In this document: piece by piece, positions 45,545 to 58,900 of the stretch
Position numbering within the stretch: the first letter of the stretch is position 1
Layout of the letters: every line of letters starts with the position of its first letter
From: Opisthocomus hoazin
Taxonomy: Eukaryota > Chordata > Aves > Opisthocomiformes > Opisthocomidae
Assembly (NCBI RefSeq): GCF_030867145.1
Contig: NC_134427.1
Coordinates: 11,183,001 to 11,247,000, forward strand
Length of the DNA: 64,000 nt
Direction of reading: 5' to 3'
Made by a program: the position numbers and the translations under genes
Notes under the pieces: model-generated
Databases searched by the model: none
Seen by the model: only the letters and a program-made list of their open reading frames with translations
Told to the model about the DNA's origin: nothing

Positions 45545-46712
45545 CAGAAGTTTTCTGCATCTTTATTTGAAATGAATGGTTTCCAGAGACACAGGGTTAG
45601 TCCTACTGCCCTGGCATCACTACAACAAGACTGGTGAGCGGCTCACTCTCCACATGGACACAGAGAACAGATGGCCCCAGGCCAGGGCCCAGAACAATAT
45701 ATACAGGCTCAACAGGAGACCCATGATACAACTCAAGAAAACTGACCGGAACACGAGGAGGGGCAGGAGGCAGCAGGTAGCGGCACAGCCGGAGCCAGGC
45801 TTGCCCCAAGCAGGGTGCTGGCACCCTGCTGCTTTGGGAGAGGGAGGCCAGGCAGCTCCTTGCTTCTGACAGTGGCAGCCCGAGCCGCTGCCAGAGCAGA
45901 GGGCACCCACCAACGGCACCTTGCACCAGGGAGGCGGCTTATGCCAGGATGGGTGACAGTGGGGAGAGAGGTGCAGCACTGGCACAGACCCGTCTCCATC
46001 AGTTTTCTGCCAACTCAGAAAACACTGACAAAATTGAGGGAGGGGGCCCGGCTGCTTACAAGGGGGGCATCCCTGCAGCAAGACCAGGTCGCTGCCCTCA
46101 CGTTCCAGCACTGTCTCCCTCTGCTCCCCACAGCCAGCCTAAACCTCTCCCACTCCTGGGAACAAGCCCTCTCCCTGACCCAAGAGCTCTCACCCTGCCA
46201 GCAGTCCTTCCCACTTGCTTGGAAACACCATCCTGCTGCAGCAACAGAGCTACATTCCTGCTGTGCCACCTGCAGCCTTGTCAGGGGATGCTAAAGGAAG
46301 GGGCAATTAAAAGCCTCGGGGCCACTGGTCCTAGACATCACTGCCATATTGTGCGGTTCCTGCCCCAGGGCATGGGTAGAGGGGGGTAGTGTCAGGGCTG
46401 GGGGTAGAGGGGGACTGGGCTGGGTAAGGGGAGCTGCCCAGGGGCTCTGCCACCCCTGTGCTGTGAGGACTGGCCCCGGAGAAGACGGCTCACCCAGCAG
46501 CCAGGACGGGAGGCAGGGCTGAGCGTGGGGGCCATATATGTAGGAGAGGCCTGTAACGAGCAGGATGGGATGTCCAAGTCCGGTAACGATGAAGCGACAG
46601 CACTGCCGCAGCACTGTCCCCTCCCGCGCTGCACGGACCCTGCCCTGCAGTGGAAGGCAGGGAGACAAGGCGTCCAGGGCTGGAGCACAGCCAGCCCGGC
46701 AGCACCTCACTC
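45545..46712 (-). other. ZMYM3: ZMYM3 3' UTR
   Basis: Non-coding sequence after the ZMYM3 stop on the minus strand, ending near a minus-strand AATAAA at 45562-45567. Length about 1.15 kb. Confidence 0.7.
45562..45567 (-). terminator. ZMYM3: ZMYM3 poly(A) signal
   Basis: TTTATT on the plus strand, that is AATAAA on the minus strand. It is the first such hexamer convincingly placed after the stop. Confidence 0.65.
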
Positions 46713-46911
46713 TTAGTCCATGTCGTCCTCCAGGCCACTGAGCCGACTGTGCTCCTCGTAGATCTCCCTCACGGCCAGGATGCGGTTCAGCATGCTCTCC
46801 AGCATGCTCCGGTCCATGGGGATGACCGAGTACCAGAGTGGGGACTCAGCAATGCACGACCGTTCAGGTTGCAGGTAGAAGACATCATTGCGGTTCCGAA
46901 GACTCTCGGGA
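46713..46911 (-). CDS. ZMYM3: ZMYM3 last coding exon
   Basis: 199 coding nt from the acceptor TCTTTACAG to TAA at 46713-46715. It encodes PESLRNRNDVFYLQPERSCI, PLWYSVIPMDRSMLESMLNR and the acidic end GLEDDMD. The last dozen residues (YEEHSRLSGLEDDMD) differ from human. Confidence 0.96.
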
Positions 46912-49900
46912 CTGTAAAGAGAGAGGAAGCTGAGCCCAAGGATATCAGCTCCAGGGCCTCAGAAAATCTGGCCTGCCCTCATGGTTATCAAAAGGCGCTA
47001 AAGGCTTGTCACAGCCTCTCATCCTTCAGCAGGACAAGGATACAAACTGAGTCTGCAGCTCCTCGCTCAGGACCAAAGCCCCTAACCAGCCAAGCACCAG
47101 GACTCATACTGCACTCCTTCCTGTCTGGAGAGAGGCAAGTAGTGGAAGGGGCCAGAGAGCAGCATTCTCTCAAACACAGTCTATAGGAGCAAGTGCAGAC
47201 CCTGGGCAAGGCTTCACACTCAAGTACAAATGTTTGCAGAGCAGCAGCCACCCCACAGGGTCCCACCAAAATGGAGAAGTAGCCCCAAAATGGCACATGC
47301 ACCTTCTCCAGAGAAAGCCTCACCATTTGGAGAGATAAAACTCATAGAATTTGACAGGGCATCGGAGTGGGTTCATCCTGTTCTCCCGCTGCTCCAGCAC
47401 TGGTACCTCCTCCTCACGCTTCCGTTTTCCAGAGCTGCCATCTGCAGAGGGGGAGAGAGCAGGATCACGGTTGGGACCCAGCCGGGGAGGCAAGGGGAGG
47501 GACAGAAAGATGCTTCATCAGACCCTACCTCGGCCTTTTTTCTGCTTGGCAGGAGCGTAGTAGCGGATGCTCACCACCTTTGTCACGCCTCGGGCCGTGG
47601 TGCATTTGCGGGACTGGCGCACCACATTGGTGAAGGACAGCTGCATGTGCTCCTCTGCTGTCTGCAGCCCAAAAAACTTGGTGTTGAAGAACATGAGGGT
47701 GTTGAGGAGCACGAAAGGTGAGTAAACGCCCAGCTGCTTGCATTCCCAGAGGTGCTCCTCCTCAACACGTGAGAAAACTGTGTCTGCAACGCACAGAGGA
47801 AGAATCAGGTCACATCAACAGTGGCCTTGTGGCAATCCCATCACCCTGCCCAGGCAAGGTCACTGCAAAAGACTGACGCATCACAACATTCCCTTTTCCA
47901 CGAGGTTACTTCTCCAGAGCCATCAGCAGAGCTAGATGCTGGCTCTGCCCTGCCATGAGCCACCCCAGAGCGCAGCCAAACCATGGGCCAGAATGCCAAT
48001 CAGTCCTAAAGGCTCTTCCTTATACATGGCCACAAACTGAACTCCAGGTCAGTGCTTCACCACACTCAGTGTGAGATGAAGGAAGAGCAGCAGGCAGGAC
48101 AGACATGACCAGCTCCTGCCTAGACACACAGGTCTGGAGCCAAATGCCTCTGCGTGGGACAGCCAATATGCAGAGGTGAAGCTCAATCTGTGAAGTAATC
48201 ACAGACAAGACACAGCAGAGAAGGCAGCCCAGATCACAGCATCATGAAAAGCCTCTGCAGAGCTCTAAGTCAATCCACCCACAAGGCAGCAGCACGGCAA
48301 CCCCAGCCAATGCTCACCAGAGTGTGCAGGGCTCGCCTATGTGCTGAGAACACAAAGGCATGGGCCAGCGTGCCTCCTGACTTGGTATCCTCTTTGCCAA
48401 AGGGTGGAGACATCATTGTGAAGTGTTGTAAAGATTCTAACTGTCCCAGGACACAAAGCAGCAGTGCTCTGCTCCCAGCTACCCCGACTCTTGGCAGCAG
48501 AAGCTGCTGAGGCGTAAACCAGGCTGGCTCCACTGTCGGTATGGGTCAGTATGACCCCAAGACACAGCGGGACCATGCTGCTTATTCCAAGGAAGAGGGC
48601 TAAGACTGGGGGAGCATAACCAGACCAGAGGATCCAAGGCTAGAAGCCCAAACTGGGTACATGTGGTGACTGAAGGTACTCCAGAGACACATACTATTTG
48701 GTAAGATTGTGGGTTGCCAGCCACTCAGGGACTTGTTCAGCTCCTGCACGAAGGTCAGGTAGTAAAGGTCTGTAAATATATTCACCATACGATTGTTCTC
48801 GAGCAGGTACTAGAAAGGACAGAACACACAGTCAAGAGAGACATGGCAGCACCTGGAATGCAAACCCTCCCCAGACATCCTGGGGCACAACATGCAGAGC
48901 ACCCCTCCTTGTACAAGCAGAGCTGCAGGGCTGACTCCTAACACCAGCCACTTCTGAGAGCTGTGGAGAAAACCCCGGGGCATGACAAAGCAGACTTGGT
49001 GCTGAAGAAGGGACTGAATTTGGGAGATCTCGCAGCCCTCCTCAAGAACGTGCAAGAAGGGTGCAAGGCTAGGGAATAGCTGCCACCCCAGCTGCTGGGC
49101 TTGGGAACAAAGATCGAACCAGGTGACTGCTGTCCTGGGGTGAGGCACTGAAGGAGAGTCCAGTGAGCCTCTCGGGGTCCCCAGAAGACACCATAAAGGG
49201 TACAAGCTCCCTCACCACATCTGACCCCCAGGTCTGGCTGCGGGGGACTTGAAGGCAGCAAGCCCTCCCTTACCTGCTGGATGCCAAGACAGAGGTAATA
49301 GATGCTATCCGGTTCATAGCGCTCCCCATTGGGCCGTGTTATCTCCTTGACAAACTGGGCCAGTCCGTAGTTGAGTTCAGCTGCTGTGCAGGCCAAGATG
49401 TCTTCCTTGATCCTCATGGGCTTGGCTGTGGAGGCAAGCACAGCAGTCTCAGACAATAGCCTGCAAGGCCAGAAGCACCTCAACACCCTGGGACCCAGCT
49501 TCTGGGAGGTTTCTGCCACTCCACCCCATCCGGACAGGGCACTTACGGCCAAAGCGTAGCTCCTCTCCCTTACTGGTCTCTCCACCTGCATACTTGGCTT
49601 GCACCCAGGACTTCCACGCATTCACACCGTATGAGTAGTTCAGCACTGTGCAGCTGGGCTGGCTGCTCATTGAGTCCCGGGAACAGCTTTCAGAGAGCAC
49701 CAGACGCTTCTGTCCCTGCAGAGAGGTGTGTTGTGAGACTGGGCACCTACCTGGGACAGATGCAAGAGTCCTGGCCACTCCTCAGACTTGCTGACTGCCA
49801 GCTTCCTCCCAGTGTGCCTGTGCCCATGCCAGCATCCTTCTGCTGACAGTTAAGACAGCAATGCCCGTTAGTTATAAGAACCACAGGGAGGAGAAAGGCC

Positions 49901-52900
49901 AGCTCTCACACCACCTGTATCATTCACAGCTCCTCCAAAGTCTCCAAGTATTTTCATTCAAGGAGTGACCCACAGGCCAGGCATGCCCTGACAGGAGAGG
50001 GCACAACCACACCAGCGCACCAAACCCTCTGGCACGCTTCACCTCATACATCCCAGACAGCAGCTCCCACTCCAAACCCAAAGAGCTCAAAGCAGGCAGT
50101 ACCCATGGAGAACTCACCTTTCGGACAGCACGAGGCAGATCTTGCTCTGCGGACACATCATCTGGTCCCACCAGCCCGCAGTCAAAGAGGAAGTCCACAC
50201 TGGGGTTGATGTCTAGAGGGTCTGAAAGGAAACACAGGCAGAAAGACTCAGCTGAGACTACTCATCCTGTCCCCTGCACTGGCCTGGCTCTTACAGCAAG
50301 ATGAAGGGGGAACACATGGCCCAACGCTTCACATGCTCCATAACTGCCTGGTATGAACTTCCAGCCACAGCCCAACAAAGGAAATACAGCTCTGGCAGAT
50401 AATGCTAAGCTTTGAAGGCAGCACCCACTCAGACTAACCAGAGCCCCACATCCTCTGCTCTGACAGTTTCTTGTTTGTTTTTGAAACCTGAGGAACGTTC
50501 TTTATCTCCTTGTGCCAGGCCAGCACTGGGGACAGCCAGGCACAGGCACCCCAGTTCTCTGTCCGTTGCTGCTAGCATCCTGCCTCAGCACTGTTGTGCT
50601 CTTGCAAGTCCCGGCCTCTTCTTCCACCTTCTGCCCGCTAACGGACACTCAGCAATTTTGCCATCTCCCAGGATGTCATGCCCTGACCAGGTCTCTCTCT
50701 TGCCTTGCTGGATCCTCTAGAATCACCATCCATAAGCACACCAGTCCCACCACCCTGCCCTTTGTGCTGTTAAAATCAGCTTCTCATTCCTCCTTCTCTG
50801 CAGACCTATGTTCGCAACAGGTCAGTTAGTCTAGACAAACACATACTCCTTCACAAATGGTGGTCTCCTCATCGCTGCTGTGAGCAGTCATCTGCAAGAC
50901 CCTCAGTTCCTGGCCTCAAACCCGGCTAGTTAGAGGGGACGGGGAGGTAAGTTCACACAGCTCTTAATGCTGTTGACAACAGTCGGCCAAGGGCAGCGGG
51001 AGGACCCTGCTGCAGCATGAGCAGCCCTGCATGCCTGCTTCACCCAGCTCTTACTCTTAGGAAAGTCAGCCTCCAGGTCCTGGCCCGGCTCATCAAGGAC
51101 ATTTGCCATCTTGACGGCCATAGCCAACACATCGTCCCGTGCTGGTCCAAACAGATCACAGTCCTCCAAGAGACCCTCTGCACTCTGGTTACTCACCAGG
51201 TCTGCAACACAAAAGCAGATCACAACAACTTTCAAGAAAGTCTTTTGCCTGTACTCCCTGTGACAGCTGGAAAATGAAGTCAGGCTCCCTGCAGCACAGT
51301 CCTGTGCTCAGAGCAGCCCCATGGCACTGCTCTGCCCAGTTTTCCCGGGGCAGCAAGGCACTGGACATTTGTCCTCTTCCCAGCCACAGCCCTCCTCACC
51401 AGGGCATGAGAAACGCAGCACCCAAATAAAAAGACCTGTGAGGTCAGGGGTGTTAATCTTCTGACAGGGAAGCTGCCTGAGGTAAGAGCCTGAACAGCCA
51501 CCTGAATAAATTAACAGTACTGTACACGTGCTACAAGACTGGCACCCCCAAAAGCGACAGTGGCAGGCACTGCTCCCTGCTGCAGCTCTTCTCTCCTGGT
51601 ACCTCCTCAGCAGAAGTTGAGGACTTGCTCTCCCCTGCTCCCTTTTCAAAGGCTTTTGGGGAGCTGCCATCCAGGCAGATGCTCTAGTTTAAAGAGCTGG
51701 CAAATCCCACATGATCCCAGCTGTTGGGCCAGACTAAGCCGTGGCTGAACTTACCACACAGGTCTGAGGAGGCCTTGTCCAGTTCCTCAGCCTCTGCAAT
51801 CATCTCTGCCATGGCCAGGATGTCAGCCTCCAGAGGATTGGATGGGATCTTCACCTTCAGCTCCTCAATGGTCTCCACAATCTTATCTGTGCTCTCCAGC
51901 GTGGTGGGCAGGAACATTGGCACAGGCACCTGTCAACAGCAGCACACCAAGCAGAAAACTGACACTCAGTTGACTGACATAAAAGCAGAGGCAGGAGAAG
52001 AGGACAAACAGAGAAGCAGGAAGGCTGCAGCAGGGCAGGATTGAGACAGTAAGAGAACACAAGCGGGTGGAGTGTGTTGCTTACCGGGACAGGCATGGAG
52101 AAAGGCACAGGTACTTTCTGGCAGTACATATGCATAGGCACAGGCACGAAGATCGGGACAGGGATTGGCAACACAATCACCTGGGGCTTCCAGTCAGCCT
52201 CTGACAAGAGCAAAAGTATGTCAGTGAGCTTGCTCCCAGCAGCTCCTCCACCCAGCCCTGCTGCACTCTGCCATGCCCCCAGACATCCAGCACCACGGCT
52301 CTTACAGCCACCAAATTCTATGACTCATGGGCAGAGCTGAAGTAGCAGCAAGCCAAACAGCCCTGCAACAAGAGAGGCTTGCCTTAGCCAGAGGTGCAAG
52401 CCCTAATCTTACGTGGACCTGCTGAGAGGTCTAGTTGCCGTGCATATGCTGGAGATGACACACACATGCCCGACAAGAGCTACACAGTGGAACCTGCTCA
52501 GCAGATGGCTTCTCAGACAAGCTGATGATCTCCAGAGGAACAGGAGTTGTCCCATAAGAGGTGGGATCATGCTGCAGTGCTCTCTTCTCTCTTTTTGCTG
52601 CTAATGGAAGTGGGCTCCCTACCTCCAGCTCTGCCGTGTGTGCCCTGCACTGCCCTGAGACTCCTCAGCACGGTGCCAAACACCCAGCTGCTGTGTCCAG
52701 CATTTCAAGCTGGATGCACATTTAGTCTGGAGCAGGGATGTGCTACTCGCCTTTTCCAAAATGTCCCTGTAATCCTGCAGTTGTGTCTCGTTTTCCTACC
52801 TGTCTGACATCCTTTGGACTTCATTTCCATCTTGCAGGAAACGCCCCGGTTCTGCATCAGTGGTTTACACATGGCAGCTTTGTTTTTCCGAGGGGTGGCT

Positions 52901-55900
52901 GGAACTGGAGGGGGCGGGGGAGGTGGTGCGGCTGGAGATATCTGGGCTGAGGACGTCTTTGCTGAAAGCTGAGGAAACGCAGAAAGCAGGAGGTTGGTGT
53001 CGACCTCAGGCAGCAGCACCCCTTCCCAACCACGGGTACAGCTGGAGAGACTCCCAAAGCACCTCCTGGAGCCTGGCGGTCCTCAGCACACAGACACATG
53101 CACGTGGACACTCCCACAGTCAGTCAGACCTGGCCAAAGGACTGCCAAGCTGCTCCTGGTAGGCAGCAAGCCTATGCAGCACCTCAGCAGCAGCCAGCAG
53201 GGAGTCTGGCACTTGGTGCTCCTGCCCTACGGGGCCACAGGGAACACAGTGGGACAGGAACTATACCCAAGCATGGAGGTGCATCATGCAAAGATGAGCC
53301 GGTACCACAGTGGCAGGCTGTTCTGGAGCCCATCATCTGTTCCTGGGGGGTGGTTATTCTTCCCCCTTGCGGGAGATCTGCTGACACTGTCCTCCCCAGC
53401 AGCTTTTATCAGTTCACACTACCCAGACATCTTATAATGCATTTGCTGCAGAAGAATGAAATCTCCCTCAGCAACGGCAGATCTGTCCTCTCTTTGGGGA
53501 CAGCCCCTTTGTGCTATCTTGCAAACTCCTACCTACAACAGGCCTTACCATGTTGGTCTCTGCCTTCTGTGGGGAAGGGGCAGGTGGTTTTGGCTCTGAA
53601 GTCTGACCTGTAAAAGAAAGCAACGACTTTAAGTTCAAGAGTTCCTGGGCCAACAGGTCCCACTGCTGGGACTGGAGGTGGCAGCAGCCAGAGAGCAGGG
53701 ACAGGCTCCCCAGAAACTGCTCCTGGCCACTCCAGGAACAGTTAATGTTTCCACAGTCTCTAGCCCTAGCAGCTCAGAAGACACTAGAACTCCAAAACCA
53801 AGTCACTCTCATGTCAGTTTGTGCTCCCTTGAAGTCCACCCCATCCCCATCAGAGCACACCAGGAGAAATCCCAGCCCCTTGTAGAGAGAGGAGTCAGGG
53901 GCTCTATTCCCACCTCTGCCTATTGGCTTGCTGTACCTAGCCACGGCCCTTCCCTGTGCGTCCATCTCCCTCCTACAAGTGTCTTGGCAAAGTGCTTCGA
54001 GATCCCTAAGAAGAAGGTGACAGAGCTAGTAGTAGTGTTGCAAGAAATCCCTGAAAGCAGAGAGACAGCTTTGTCCCAGCCCTAGGGATGCAATCCATTC
54101 CCCTAAGGAAAGAAGGGATCACCTGTAGGTAAGAGGTGCGTGCAGCAGACACTAGTCTCAGGTGGTGACAATATCACCCTGGCTTGGATGGTAATTCCAG
54201 CTCATTTACTCTGCAGAGAACCTGTACCCATCTCAAAGGCTGATAAGCTACAAGAGCACCTTCATCCAAGTCTCCCGTGAGCCCTGGTTACTCATGTGGC
54301 TGGGAAAAAGAACTGCCTTCTACAGCACTGACTAACCGTGGGCCATGCATGGAGATACCTGCAAGGAAAGCAGCAGGTCTCAGCACCCAAAGGGAGTGGC
54401 GGGTCCATTTGCACCTCCTACATACAGATAGGCTCTCCAAGAAAGACACAGACTCCCAAAGTACCAACACACAAGACATTCACACTGCACAGATTTCCTC
54501 TCCCAAGTAAAAGCAGGACAGCTCTTGGGCAACTGGACACCCGACAGGGTCCACTTGCTGACCACCACAGCAGGACAGGTAAGTTTGAGTAGGAGGAAGC
54601 TCCCTAGCCTGCAGCTGAGCATTCAGCCATAGGATCTGCAATAGTCTCAATGGGTCCAAGAATTCCCCCTGACCAGCCCGAAGTGGATGGGCAGCAGGTC
54701 TTGGTGGGAGACATCAATGACTTGAATGAGAAAAGACAAGCTATGGAGTATGAGCAGAGTTTCTGCTGCAGCAGAATCAAAAACAAAGATGATTGCCCCA
54801 TCAGTCAATGATTAAAGACTAAGGAAAATAAGATTCTCCTGCCACAAAGCTCCATGTGCTACATGTCCAGGCTTCCAGGAAAGCTGCAGCTTGTTCTTTA
54901 CTCTCATCCCAACACCAGAAAGGAGCTGTCAAGGCATTGCCTGCACCACCCATGAATTCTGGCCCTCTGTCCTCTCCAGCTGCACAGCCCTGTGCAGAGC
55001 CAGTTCCCCTTGGAAGAATTTGGGCACAGTTCTGTGGCAGAAGCTCCTCAATCCCTCATTACATAGACTGTTCTCGGCAAAGGAATGGCCACTTTTATCA
55101 TCAGCAAGTACTCAAAGGATCATCAGGTTGGCAGCAGCCACTGGGTCACAGGAATGAATGGTTTTAGGCAACCACTGGCTGCAAGAGAAGCAAGTAGTCA
55201 GCAGCTCTGCCCAAGAGACAGGCCTGAAATCTAGGCAGTCCCTTGTGAGCTGGCAACACAGTTGCCAGGTCCACAGGAGACTGTGGCTTGACCAAGCAGA
55301 AGCTGTTCCTCACCATGCACTGACCTGCTCCTCCTGAAATACCCTGCACAGCAGGCTGGGCTGGAAAGCTCTGTGTAAGCACATGGTAGGCCCTGGCTCC
55401 AGCAGCCTTCCTTTGCAAGCTGAGCAACGTGCCACAGTCCCGGGACAGGGATGTCCACTGCTATCCCAGAACTGGCAGGGGATGGGTGTGCCAGAACAGA
55501 GGGCCCAGTGCCACCAGCAGCATTCACCAAGCATGGCAGCTGCTGAGGCAGCCTTGGAGCTTGTGCTCAGCCAGGCACTCACCACTGCTGACAGGCTTTT
55601 CCTTGGCTGCCCTCAGTCCTCTGCCTCACAAGGCACACGGAGAGGCAGCTGTGGCACAGCGAAGGGTGATGCCCCACATGCCAAAGAGCAAAGTTCTTGG
55701 GGGCCTCCAGAGATGTGGTGGACGGGGGGGCTCAGACCCTCGTGGTTGGTGGTGGTAGAGAAGATACTTCTCAGTCTTGTTGTCCATGGCTCCAAGGAGA
55801 CAATGGCCAAACAGTGTGAAACATGCTTCCCTCTGCAGGCAGAGCTTGCTCGTTATGCCTGTGTCCCAAAAGCAGTGTTACTGGTCCCTCACAAGGGAGA

Positions 55901-58900
55901 TGCCTTGAAAACAGAGGACAAATGGAACTGCATGTCTAGGGCTGTGGAATGACTCACTTGGTGAGCTACACGAACCAACAAGCTCAATACCTCTTCCTTC
56001 CCTGGGCAGCAGGACAGTCTGTGTCCCATCAAGCAGACTCCCCTTGGGCACCCTCTTGTCAGCAGAAACCAACAATTCCTCATCCAGGTCACTCCAGTGT
56101 GCTGTCACTTGAGCCGTCGCCTCACACAGTGTTTTACGAAGTGTGGCTCTTGGAGGGCAGGTTGGGACTCCCCTGGCTGGGGCAACCTGCTGCTTCTGGC
56201 AGACCAGCTCTGCTTTGCTGTCTAAGCAGCACTGACATCCAGGGCTTCCCCCATCTCGCAATCAGCCCACTGCTGTCAGGAGAGGAACCAGGAAGAGTCT
56301 GGAGATGGAGGACGATGTCTCTCACGAGAAGGTCCTTGTCTTGGTTTCCCCTCCTTGGCACATCCTAGTCAGGGTTTTACACCTCATGAAATCCCAGGGA
56401 TGGCAGCAAAGCCCTGTGCCTGTGATGCAGGTGTCTGTCGAAGCTTGATGCACGAAGCCAGTCCCACCATAAGCTGCAGGCATTTTAACTAGATGACACA
56501 GATTACCTAGAAGATCACGGCCTATGAAAGGCCGAGCAGAATGAGACTACATGAGTGTCCAAGGGCCAAGCGATGTCTTGTCACTATGAGCACCTTCCAT
56601 ACTGAGGGACCCCAAAGCACTTTGCAATCTTCCACAAACAACTGGCTCAAATTAATGATAGGAAATGGGGCAACAGGCAGAGAAAATCTCCTCTCCAGCT
56701 GGAACTCCATGGATGCAGAGTGGGGTTATCCGGGACAGGGGTTGGCAATTCCCCAAAGCCACAGCAATCTTTGGGTAAGTGGTAGGACTCCAATCTAACA
56801 TCGCGAGACAGAGTGCCTCCAGCAGCTGAGTGCTCCCTCAAGATCATTCTAGGTTCAGCTCTGGCTGAGGAGAGCCCACCTACAGCATCACCAGCACCAC
56901 TTCCTGCAGCACCCTGCATTTTCCTTGAATGTTTCCCATCCAAGCACTGACCTGGCCCAATCCTGATTAGTTTATGAGATCTGAGAAGGTCACAGCTCGG
57001 AGGTGGTGTGGGGCTGCAGGTGGATTATCATGCCAAACCACGCTGTCCCCTAACCCTGTAAATCGAGCTCTCCGCTGGCAACATGAGGACGTTAAATCCC
57101 TGAGTATCCTCACTAAGAGTGTGAGCTACAGGCAGCACGCTGGCACCGGCTCCTCCCGCTGGGCCCTGTGTGTCATAGAACCATAGACGTTAGAGATCGA
57201 GAAGCCCCATTAGGTCCCACTCCGTCCTTTCCCCCCCACCAAGGGCCAGTGCAGGATTGTTCCCTAGCGTCTCATCCAGTCCCAGGCAAGAAGCTTCCAC
57301 CCCTCGCTGTTCAGTCTTCCCTGTGTCTCTCGGACTGAGCTATGCAGGTCCCCTCCCTCCCTCCTACTCACTGTTCAGCAGGCTCTCGGGCCCCTTCTGC
57401 GTGTCCAGGTTGGGCTGGTTCTGTTGATTGTAAAATCGCAGCAGACACTGCTGGTTGCAGAAGTGTTTGATTTGCCCCCGCCAGTGGATGGTTTCCAGCA
57501 GCTTCCCCTGACGCTTGCAGGCATGGCACCGAGCTGCCTAAAGCCCGCATCAGCAGGAGAGAAACAACGAGTAACTAACCACACCCCCTCCGAGTGCAAC
57601 ACAACTGTCCAGTGAAAGGTGCACATGGCAAGGTGCTGTGAGCTTCCCCACAGCAGTGCCCTGCCAGTGCCAGCCGGGGTCTCCAGCGGTGCGAACTTCT
57701 CACAGCAGCACTAGCCGCGGATCCAGCACTGTGAGCTTCCTCAGTGCAGTGCTCTGGCAGGATCAGCTTGGGACTCCAGCTACGTGAGCTTCCCCGTAGC
57801 AGTGTCCCGTCATTGCCAGGCAGGACTCCAGCAGTGCCAGGTTCTCCGCAGCAGTGCCAGCCAGACTCCAGCAGTGTGAACTTCCTCAGTGCAATGCCCA
57901 CTTATCTGGGTGCTGTGCCCACCACAGCACTTAGCACAAGCTGCCAGTGCCAATACTGACCTTGAAGTACCAGAGCAAGTATTTGCTTTTGCAGTCTTCA
58001 CTACAGAAGTCCCAGGTGCTGCCCTCCAGCTGCTCGGTGACCGCCCGCTGGCAGGTCTGAGAACAGTAGGTGCAGGTGATGCAGCACAGGCCCAGGTTCT
58101 TGGTGAAATCCTGTTTGTAAAGAAGCACACACCCTGCGGAGAAACAATAGGAGTGAAACCTTCCCAGGATGAACTGGGGGCCTCCCTGACCCAAACATGA
58201 CCAGAATCCAGGTCTGCGGAGACAACAGAGCACGCGCAACACACTGTAGGGAACAATCCAGCACTGGCCCCTGGGGCTGGGATAAGATGGGACCTCATGG
58301 GGACTTGCCATCTCTCACCTCCATGCTTCTAGGAAGAGTCTGACTCCAACCTCCTGTGTGCAGGAACCCAGCAGGCAGGGCAAGGCCAGGTCAGGCCAGC
58401 CCAGACGCAAGAGCGTAGAAGTGCATGATGACAGGAGGAGCGGAGCTGCCACCTGCTGTCTCCCCAGCCCCCAGAGAGAGAAAAGCTGTGAGAAAGCCCT
58501 CCCCAAGGACACAATGAACGGTAAAGATCTTGCCCTAGGGCCTGGCTGGACAGCAAGCCATCCCCACGACACTCCTCCCTTCACTGCACAGCAAGGCTCT
58601 CGCCCCAGGGCCTGGCTAAGAGTCTCCCCTCTCTTCCTCTCCATGCTCTCTTCTCCTCCCCCAGCATTGGGCTGGCACGGGGGCTCTGCCTCTCCCATGC
58701 CTTCCCCAAGTACCTTCGCTGCAGAAGTTCTTCTCCACTCCAGAGAAGCGGATCTTCTCATGCAGCAGCTTCTCCTGCTTGCAGTGCTCACACTGAGACA
58801 CCACCCCACGCAGCCGCTTGAAGTCCTCACAACAGTCCTTGCAGCAGAACTGATACACCTTGTCCTGCCAAAGAGACCGCGACTGGGTCAGCCAGGCTGG

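Noticed and set aside
57520-57533. Downstream AG (GGCAG|CTCGG) as acceptor for the last MYM-finger exon
   Set aside because: It breaks phase with the preceding exon, which ends in phase 0 at AAG|GTCAGT; the TAG four bases upstream restores AARCHACK.
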